Shown here: positions 59,089 to 64,000 of the stretch, in pieces
Position numbering within the stretch: the first letter of the stretch is position 1
Layout: every line of letters starts with the position of its first letter
Source: Streptomyces piniterrae
Lineage (GTDB): Bacteria > Actinomycetota > Actinomycetes > Streptomycetales > Streptomycetaceae
Assembly (NCBI RefSeq): GCF_005048155.1
Contig: NZ_SUMB01000015.1
Coordinates: forward strand, 62,001-126,000
Length of the DNA: 64,000 bases
Reading direction: 5' to 3'
The notes under the pieces: model-generated
What the model saw: only the letters and a program-made list of their open reading frames with translations
Told to the model about the DNA's origin: nothing
The model's database searches: none
Translations under genes and position numbers: made by a program

Positions 59089-59445
59089 ATGTTCAGTGGG
59101 AAGAAGATCGCAGTCGTCTCGGGACTCCTGGGCGGCATCGCCATGACGTTCGCCGGCGCCAACCAGGCGAACGCCGGAGAAGCCACGGCCAGTTGCTCTC
59201 CCTACTTCCAGACCTGCATCCAGAACAACAGCGGCTACGCCAGTCCGGACGGCAGCCTCAAGGTCAACCAGTCGCAGGACTGTTTGGGTACGAAGCCCGT
59301 GGCGATGCCCGCAGGTGGCCTGCTGAACAGGGGTGCCACGCAGATCGGGCCCCAACTCACCTGTAGCAACAGGAACCCGGCGACCCAGGCCCAGGCCCAG
59401 AACCAGCAGAATCCAGGCCAGCTTCCCCAGGAGAACGGGTTCTGA
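59089..59445 (+). CDS. Small secreted protein with four cysteines
   Basis: A 118-residue protein with signal peptide MFSGKKIAVVSGLLGGIAM to about residue 26. The mature part has Cys residues in SCSPYFQTC, QDCLGTK and LTCSN, and a Gln/Asn/Ala-rich tail (TQAQAQNQQNPGQLPQENGF). It does not share the MRKLHK leader. I do not recognise a family, but the Asn/Gln-rich tail and cysteine spacing are like those of aerial-surface proteins. AAAGGAAC precedes ATG 59089. Confidence 0.75.
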   Translation: MFSGKKIAVVSGLLGGIAMTFAGANQANAGEATASCSPYFQTCIQNNSGYASPDGSLKVNQSQDCLGTKPVAMPAGGLLNRGATQIGPQLTCSNRNPATQAQAQNQQNPGQLPQENGF

Positions 59446-59669
59446 TCCCCGGAGCCTGAACCACCCTCGTACGCCTTGCCCGCCTTACCCGCCTCGCCGG
59501 TCACGACCGGACGAGGCCCGGCCAGAACCTCTCGAACGGCGGATGGCCAGACCGGGTCGACCCCCGGCCGGCCATCCGCCGTTTGCACGCCCGCCCGTAC
59601 GGGATGCGGAGCCCGAGAAAAGCCACCCGGCCCGGAGAAGGCCATAGAGCCGAAGAAGGCCATAAACAC

Positions 59670-59717
59670 AAAGGGGCCCCGGCGCCGAGCCTGTGGCTCG
59701 GACGCCGGGACCCCTTT
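59670..59717. terminator. Bidirectional terminator
   Basis: An imperfect 22-bp stem (AAAGGGGCCCCGGCG... with ...CGCCGGGACCCCTTT, one bulge and one mismatch) closes a TGT loop. It separates the genes at 59089 (+) and 59744 (-). AT-rich ends on both sides suit termination in both directions. Confidence 0.85.
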
Positions 59718-59743
59718 CGGTTGGCTACGTGACTGCCCGACGC

Positions 59744-60019
59744 TCAGAAAGCGTGGTTGTCGCAGCTCATCTTCGAGCCGAGCTGGCTGGGCTGCGCACC
59801 CGGGCTGCCCTCGCCGTTGACCGCGTTGCCCAGCGTGCCGTTGAGAACCCCGACCGCCCCGAGCACGTCGACGTTCATATCGTGCGACTTGCAGTGGGTC
59901 GCCTGCTTGACGTCGACGTCGTGGCCCGGCTCGCCGTGGGCGGCTGCGGTGCCGACCCCGAGACCGCCGACGCTGCCGAGGACGGCGGCCATCACGGCAG
60001 CCTTGTGAAGCTTGCGCAT
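59744..60019 (-). CDS. Small secreted protein, MRKLHK family
   Basis: A 91-residue protein: signal peptide MRKLHKAAVMAAVLGSVGGL, mature CKSHDMNVDVLGAVGVLNGT, NGEGSPGAQPSQLG, KMSCDNHAF. Same family as the genes at 58678 and 61968, with both cysteines kept. CCCGGAGAAGAA precedes the start, as in the relatives. Confidence 0.85.
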   Translation of the reverse strand: MRKLHKAAVMAAVLGSVGGLGVGTAAAHGEPGHDVDVKQATHCKSHDMNVDVLGAVGVLNGTLGNAVNGEGSPGAQPSQLGSKMSCDNHAF

Positions 60020-60340
60020 TTCTTCTCCGGGTGATTGAGCGGATGCGATCCGAATCAGATCGACTTCTTATCGGTGGCGGGAGCCCAGATGACGGGAGCC
60101 CAAGATGAAACGCCCCGCACCGCCCGGCACCGCGTGGACGGGCCGGAACGGGCGGCGACGCCCCGCGGCCGGGCGCCGATGACGCCCCGGGCCTCGGGGG
60201 TGGGACCGGACGGTTGCGGCGGGCCCGCCGGAACGGCTCCCGCCGGCACCGCCGGACGGCCGATGGCGGCCGGAGCGGGCCCCGCCTCCGCTCCTACCGC
60301 GCGCCGGGGGCGGGGGCCGTTCCGGACCGTCCTCGAACGG
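60020..60340. other. Spacer between two secreted-protein genes
   Basis: About 320 bases. It contains the upstream region of the 60019 gene (a partial match AAGAAGTCGATC to the promoter block of its relatives) and a short hairpin ACCGTTCGAGGACGGT near 60336 that may end the 60341 transcript. Confidence 0.5.
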
Positions 60341-61228
60341 TCAGCCGACGCCGGGCAGATCAAGCTGTCCCACCGGAGACGCCGCGAGCCGCCCGAGCCC
60401 GACCGGGGAGAGCTGCTGGCCCGGGGCGATCAGCGGGTTCACCAGCGGGTTGACGGTCGGGTTGATCTGGGGGCTGACCTGCGGGGCGGCGTGCGGGACG
60501 GTCTTGTGGGGGAGCTCCGGAACGGCGACCTGCGGGGCGACCTGCGGAGTCACCTGCGGGGCGGCCTGCGGCGTCACCTGCGGGACCACCTGCGGGACCG
60601 ACTGCTGAGCCGGCGCCGGGGCAGCCGCCTGCGGAGCGGACTGCTGCGGAGCGTGATGCGAGACGGCGGCACGGGAGGCGCCCTGCGAAGAGGCCGACGC
60701 AGTGGCGTGATGGGGGGCGGCGTGCTCCTGGACGGGAGCCGGAGCGGACTGCGGGGCCGGCTGCTGCGGAGCGGGGGCCGGAGCAGGAGCCGGAGCCGGC
60801 GGAGCGGGGGGAGCCGGGGGTGCCGCCTGCGGGGCGGGCTGCTGCGGGGCGGGCGCCGGAGCCGGAGCCGGAGCCGGCGGGGCAGGGGGTGCCGCCTGCG
60901 GGGCCGGCTGCTGCGCGACAGGAGCCGGAGCCGGCTGGTAAGCGACCGGTTGCGGGGCCGGCTGCTGCGCGACAGGGGCCGGAGCCGGCTGGTAAGCGAC
61001 CGGTTGCGGGGCCGGCTGCTGCTGGACATAGGCGGGCGGAGCCGCCTGCGGGGCCGGCTGCTGCGCGACAGGGGCCGGAGCCGCCTGCTGGACCGGCTGC
61101 TGCGGAAGCGGGGGCGGGGCCGCACCGTTGTAGCCCACGGGAGCGTCGGCATGACTGACGCCGGCGCCGATGGCGGACAGACCGCCGGCGGCTGCGACGA
61201 CGAGCATGGCCTTGTGAAGCTTGCGCAT
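60341..61228 (-). CDS. Secreted Pro/Ala/Gln-rich protein, MRKLHK leader
   Basis: A 295-residue exported protein. Signal peptide MRKLHKAMLVVAAAGGLSAI to about residue 28. Residues 29-160 are repeats of QQPAPQ, PAPAPVA and PQPVAYQPAPAP, with many Pro/Ala/Gln residues; the end has PQVSPQINPTVNPLVNPLI. No cysteine in the mature part. The N-terminal DAPVGYNGAAPPPLPQQ and the xVSPQ-x-NP motif also occur in the 62552 product. Probably an extended, wall-spanning protein. Function unknown. Confidence 0.8.
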   Translation of the reverse strand: MRKLHKAMLVVAAAGGLSAIGAGVSHADAPVGYNGAAPPPLPQQPVQQAAPAPVAQQPAPQAAPPAYVQQQPAPQPVAYQPAPAPVAQQPAPQPVAYQPAPAPVAQQPAPQAAPPAPPAPAPAPAPAPQQPAPQAAPPAPPAPPAPAPAPAPAPQQPAPQSAPAPVQEHAAPHHATASASSQGASRAAVSHHAPQQSAPQAAAPAPAQQSVPQVVPQVTPQAAPQVTPQVAPQVAVPELPHKTVPHAAPQVSPQINPTVNPLVNPLIAPGQQLSPVGLGRLAASPVGQLDLPGVG

Positions 61229-61329
61229 GGAACCCTCGGCCCTTCATTACCTGTACATGGAAATCTGAATTACTTTTTTCTGTCCTGTGCGCGCCAACAG
61301 TGGTAATCCTGGGGTTTCACACCCTGCGC
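61229..61329 (-). promoter_or_regulatory. Leader region shared with the 62552 gene, copy 1
   Basis: Reading upstream of the ATG on the minus strand: GGTTCC, GAAGGGCCGAG, CATGTACAGGTAATG, GTAATTCAGATTTC. The same order is found upstream of the gene at 62552 and, in its first 30 bases, of the gene at 58094. It looks like a promoter and leader duplicated with its gene. Confidence 0.6.
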
Positions 61330-61967
61330 ACCCCCGTGACGAACCACGGCGGAAGCTTCCGCAGGCCCGCGACGGCACTCACGGCGCCGCCCTCCAACGC
61401 TCCTCGAAGCCGACGGCAGATCACATCGCCCCTCCTCGGATTCGCGTCGGACAACATTGCCGGCGTGCTCGCCGCGGGCCGCCCCGGTGCCGGGGAGTAG
61501 CACTTCCCGGCGGCAACCCACGGGCCCATTCGCTGTTCTCTCCCAAGGGGCAACGGGATTTCCCCCGGCCCGGTCACGGGAACCCCTGCGCGGTCACCCA
61601 TTTGCCGACCCGATATCGGCTGTTGGTGACGGCTCAGCCGTAAAGAGGGCGACGCCCCAAGTCGTCGCCCAAGGTGGCGCGTACTCCCGGAAAACCCGGT
61701 CCGATCATCCGCGGACTCGACGGCCCGACGGCCGGAGAAAGCGCGGCGACGCGCGGAATTCGCCCCCTCGACAGCGGTGTCGGGGGGCGGTGGCGATCAG
61801 CGGCCCGGGGGCATCACGGAACGGCCGACCGCCACGGCCCCATGCATCCGTCAGCCTCGGATATCGGCCTTGTGCATGGGGCCCTGACGCTTGAAAAGTT
61901 CGAAAACGGGTCCCGCCACCGGGCTTGCGGCTCCGGTGCCGGGACCCCTTTCGCCTACCTACGGCGC
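61330..61967. other. Long spacer with a second conserved block and a terminator
   Basis: About 640 bases. At 61521-61610 it has CGGGCCCATTCGCTGTTCTC and TCCCAAGGGGCAACGGGAT, also found at 63179-63290; there the two blocks lie close together, here about 190 bases apart. The remainder shows no gene or motif except the terminator at 61908-61947. Confidence 0.5.
61908..61947 (-). terminator. Terminator of the 61968 gene
   Basis: 15-bp stem with one mismatch (GGGTCCCGCCACCGG with CCGGTGCCGGGACCC). On the minus strand it is followed by TTTTCGAACTTTT, a good U-rich tail. Confidence 0.88.
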
Positions 61968-62231
61968 TCAGAGAGCGCTGTTGTTGCAGCCCATGGTCGA
62001 GCCCATGTGGGTAACCTGCGCACCCGGGGAGCCCTCGCCGTTGAGCGCACTGCCCAGGACGCCATTGAGGATTCCGACCTCGCCGAGGACGTCAACGTTC
62101 AGGTCGTGCGACCTACACGACGAGCCTTGACTGATGCCGACGCCGCCGTGGGCATTGGCCGTGCCGGCGCCGAGGAAGCCGACGCTGCCGAGGACGGCGG
62201 CCACGACGGCAGCCTTGTGAAGCTTGCGCAT
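61968..62231 (-). CDS. Small secreted protein, MRKLHK family
   Basis: An 87-residue protein: signal peptide MRKLHKAAVVAAVLGSVGFL to about residue 27, mature SCRSHDLNVDVLGEVGILNG, LNGEGSPGAQVTHMGSTMGC. Very close to the 58678 product and its promoter region is shared (block 62271-62337). The open frame extends upstream, but homology and GGAGAC place the start at ATG 62231. Confidence 0.87.
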   Translation of the reverse strand: MRKLHKAAVVAAVLGSVGFLGAGTANAHGGVGISQGSSCRSHDLNVDVLGEVGILNGVLGSALNGEGSPGAQVTHMGSTMGCNNSAL

Positions 62232-62270
62232 TTCGTCTCCGGTGGATTCGAGCGGATTCGATCGGTATTT

Positions 62271-62337
62271 GATCGAGTTCGTACAGTTACGGGAGGCTAA
62301 TACGAAATATCCCCCCGGCCGCTCAACGACGCGCCGG
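62271..62337 (-). promoter_or_regulatory. Conserved promoter block, copy 2
   Basis: On the minus strand: CCGGCGCGTCGT, ATTTCGTATTAGC, GTAACTGTACGAACTCGATC, 40 bases before ATG 62231. It aligns with the block at 58574-58640 throughout. Confidence 0.65.
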
Positions 62338-62483
62338 GTCCGACCGCCGAGCGGGTGTCGGCCCGGCAGGCGCCCCGCACGCCCATCAGGCCGGCCCCTC
62401 GACCGGCCGAAACCGGCGCGGATGCCCCGTGACGCACCACCAGTTCGACGGCACCCTCGATGAATTCGCCGCACGCACGCAAA

Positions 62484-62518
62484 CGGGCCCTTCGGGGGGA
62501 TCACCCCCGAAGGGCCCG
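62484..62518. terminator. Terminator of the 62552 gene
   Basis: A perfect 15-bp stem (CGGGCCCTTCGGGGG, 62484-62498, with 62504-62518) around GATCA. On the minus strand TTTGCG follows. Confidence 0.88.
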
Positions 62519-62551
62519 CGGCGCGCGTCGCGCGTGGCGGCCCAGCGGCTC

Positions 62552-63061
62552 TTACCTGGAGCTGGAGCTGGCGAAGGCGTTGGCCTGAGTGTTCTCCTGG
62601 GTGCAGGCGGTACCGAAGGACTGCGCAGCGCCGAGCAGGCCGACCGGCAGGTCGAAGTTGAGCAGCGTCTGCGGGCTGCACTCCTGGTACGGACGGAAGA
62701 GGCCGCTCTGGTCACCCGGGCCCGACTTCGGGGGGTTGGTGATCTGCGGGGAGAGATCCGGGTTGAGCTGCGGGTTGACCTGCGGGGAGACCTCCGGGGC
62801 CCGCTCCGGGCCGGGGGCCGGAGCAGCCTGGGGGGCGGCCTGCTGCTGGCCGTGGTGCGAGCCGGAAGTGTGCGAGGTGGCCTGCGAAGCGGTCCAGGCG
62901 GCGGCCTGGGGGGTGTCTGGCGAGCCGGACTGCTGCGGAACAGGGGGCGCGGCGGCACCGCCGTATCCGACGGGGGCGTCGGCATAGCTGGCGCCGGCAC
63001 TGGCGGCGGACAGACCACCGGCCGCTGCGAAGACGAGCGCGACCTGCTGAAGCTTGCGCAT
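62552..63061 (-). CDS. Secreted protein, MRKLQQ family with FRPYQECSPQT motif
   Basis: A 169-residue exported protein. Signal peptide MRKLQQVALVFAAAGGLSAA to about residue 28, a Pro/Gln/Ala-rich part (DAPVGYGGAAAPPVPQQSGS) with a His stretch (SGSHHGQQQ), PEVSPQVNPQLNPDL, then the conserved end FRPYQECSPQTLLNFDLPVG, SFGTACTQENTQA. Two cysteines. It thus joins a linker like that of the 60341 protein to the domain of the 58094 protein. ATG 63061 is preceded by the shared leader. Confidence 0.82.
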   Translation of the reverse strand: MRKLQQVALVFAAAGGLSAASAGASYADAPVGYGGAAAPPVPQQSGSPDTPQAAAWTASQATSHTSGSHHGQQQAAPQAAPAPGPERAPEVSPQVNPQLNPDLSPQITNPPKSGPGDQSGLFRPYQECSPQTLLNFDLPVGLLGAAQSFGTACTQENTQANAFASSSSR

Positions 63062-63160
63062 GGACTCGGCCCTTCATTACCTGTACATGGAAATCTGAAT
63101 TACTTATTGCTGTCTCGTGTGCGCCAGCAGTGGTGGTCCTGGTCCTTCACACCCTGCGTA
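63062..63160 (-). promoter_or_regulatory. Leader region shared with the 60341 gene, copy 2
   Basis: The order GAAGGGCCGAG, TACAGGTAATG, CAGATTTCCATG and GTAATTC matches the leader at 61229-61329 closely. Farther upstream (63179-63290) TTCTCTCCCAAGGGCAACGG and GTCACGGGA also match 61521-61610. Confidence 0.6.
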
Positions 63161-63564
63161 TCCGGCTTCGGACGGCCCACGGGCCCATTCGCCTTCGTTC
63201 GCTTTCGCTGTTCTCTCCCAAGGGCAACGGGATCTGCGCTGATCCAGTCACGGGAGCCGGCACCGGGTCACCCGTTTGCCGACTGACCTGAATCCTTTGG
63301 GGTGTTGGCCGCCGTACCTTCACAACAGCCGGCGATATCCGCCCGGTTACTACGCGAGCGCGCGTACAGCCGTCACTTCCCACACAGGCCAGTACCGCGG
63401 CGGGAACCGGCCATCGCCCAACACCGCTGATAATTCCCAACGTTCAGCCCTGACGCCCCGATCAAGGCAGGGCCTCGTATGAGTGTGGGACCCGGCGACC
63501 ACCGGGCCCCACATTCATACGTGACGAAGTGACAGCCGCGAACAGCTGTCGCTGCCCACTACCT
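63161..63564. other. Spacer before the long chaplin gene end
   Basis: About 400 bases with the second conserved block (63179-63290), an AT-richer stretch (63290-63440) and the terminator of the chaplin. No gene was seen. Confidence 0.5.
63476..63521. terminator. Terminator of the long chaplin gene
   Basis: A 20-bp stem with two non-Watson-Crick positions (CGTATGAGTGTGGGACCCGG with CCGGGCCCCACATTCATACG) around loop CGACCA. A second smaller hairpin GACAGC/GCTGTC follows nearer the gene. Confidence 0.82.
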
Positions 63565-64000
63565 TCAGCTGCGGGCGGCGGCGCGGCGGCCCCGGCGGTA
63601 GAGCAGGATGCCGCCCACCATCAGCCCGGCGCTGAGCGGAATCGCCAGACTGACCCTTTCCGAACCGGTGCGTGCCAGCTCGGGGAGAGCGGGAGACGCG
63701 GCCTCCTGGTGACGGTGGTGCGTCACCTCAGCCTTGTGGACCGGAGCCGACGGCGGACGGTGGCGATGCACCGGCTTGTCGTGCTGCTGCTCCGGCTTCT
63801 GGGGCAACGACTGGTGGTGGTGGCGGTGCCCCTTGCCCTTGTGGCCCGATCCCTCGACGTTGGCGCAGCGGTTGCCGAAGGTGGGGTTGAGCACTCCGAT
63901 GCCATTACCCGAGTTGCCGCACACGTTCACCGGCACATGCACCGGAATCTGAGCCAGGTTCCCGGACAGGACTCCCGGGGAGCCGGCGGCCAGACCCTGG
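63565..64000 (-). CDS. Long chaplin with LAXTG sorting signal (partial)
   Basis: The gene enters from the right edge, so the start and any first chaplin domain are missing. The visible part has AAGSPGVLSGNLAQIPVHVP and CGNSGNGIGVLNPTFGNRC (cysteines 18 apart), a His/Lys/Gln-rich linker (GHKGKGHRHHHQSLPQKPEQ), then LARTG, a hydrophobic segment (AIPLSAGLMVGGILLY) and an RRGRRAAARS tail. This is the pattern of ChpA-C long chaplins that sortase attaches to the wall. Probably the domain shown is the second of two. Confidence 0.9.
   Translation of the reverse strand, partial: QGLAAGSPGVLSGNLAQIPVHVPVNVCGNSGNGIGVLNPTFGNRCANVEGSGHKGKGHRHHHQSLPQKPEQQHDKPVHRHRPPSAPVHKAEVTHHRHQEAASPALPELARTGSERVSLAIPLSAGLMVGGILLYRRGRRAAARS

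Noticed and set aside
58094..63061. The small secreted proteins as lanthipeptide or RiPP precursors
   Set aside because: They have Sec-type signal peptides rather than leader peptides, and no modification enzymes or immunity genes are in the window.
1..64000. tRNA or rRNA genes
   Set aside because: Reading both strands by eye I found no cloverleaf with a T-loop GTTCRA and matching acceptor, and no rRNA-like sequence. A covariance-model scan would be the decisive test.

Overview
The window is high-GC chromosomal DNA from a Streptomyces (or very close relative). Three things point there: strong third-position GC with frequent GTG and TTG starts, Streptomyces-type gene families (TipA, WhiJ-type regulators with DUF397, chaplins, LAXTG-anchored proteins, MsiK-type sugar transporters without their own ATPase), and a gene order that from memory matches the S. 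coelicolor core block around SCO3396-SCO3431. I see no rRNA, tRNA, CRISPR array, prophage, transposase or biosynthetic gene cluster.

Layout. 0-6 kb: end of a membrane protein, a membrane-anchored coiled-coil protein, and an osmoprotectant (glycine betaine type) ABC importer split into a lipoprotein/permease/permease operon and a divergent ATPase with CBS domains. 6-21 kb: housekeeping block with folate genes (DUF3180, folK, folB, an NTF2-like protein, folP, folE), an MprF-like aminoacyltransferase domain protein, a secreted-type esterase, ftsH, hpt, tilS, a zincin metalloprotease, dacB and ppa. 21-30 kb: ThrE-type exporter, DedA protein, YbjQ, the thiostrepton sensor tipA with its palindromic operator, LeuE-type exporter, WrbA, PadR, DinB-like protein and an aldehyde dehydrogenase. 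30-33 kb: a WhiJ-like trio (HTH regulator, RsbW-like ATPase, DUF397) with a shared promoter motif, then an ArsR regulator whose SRPBCC partner gene has been broken by two copies of a palindromic repeat.

33-37 kb: a zinc-starvation ribosome block. Zinc-free paralogues of S18, L31, L33, L28 and S14 plus a CobW-like protein are transcribed divergently from a region holding one good Zur-box match; a very small tatA and a nitrilase-family enzyme follow. 37-41.5 kb: a cell-surface block with a divergent LAXTG-anchored chaplin, two secreted proteins of unknown function and two short chaplins, one with a His/Gly-rich tail. 41.6-50 kb: an AlkZ-like protein co-transcribed with a family A DNA polymerase, TetR plus a monooxygenase-like protein, RidA, a 45-bp tandem repeat, an acyltransferase and a secreted GDPD. 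50-58 kb: GNAT plus sugar ABC importer operon, then two homologous exported proteins in tandem with a CseB/CseC-like two-component system.

58-64 kb: a dense cluster of small exported proteins that begin MRKLHK or MRKLQQ, in both orientations, separated by strong hairpin terminators, sharing leader and promoter blocks, and ending in a long LAXTG chaplin that runs off the right edge. Together with the 37-41 kb genes this suggests a locus devoted to the outer surface of aerial hyphae or spores. The least described parts are this small-protein family, the divergent chaplin, the palindromic element that inactivated the SRPBCC gene, and the two-component system with its paired exported proteins.
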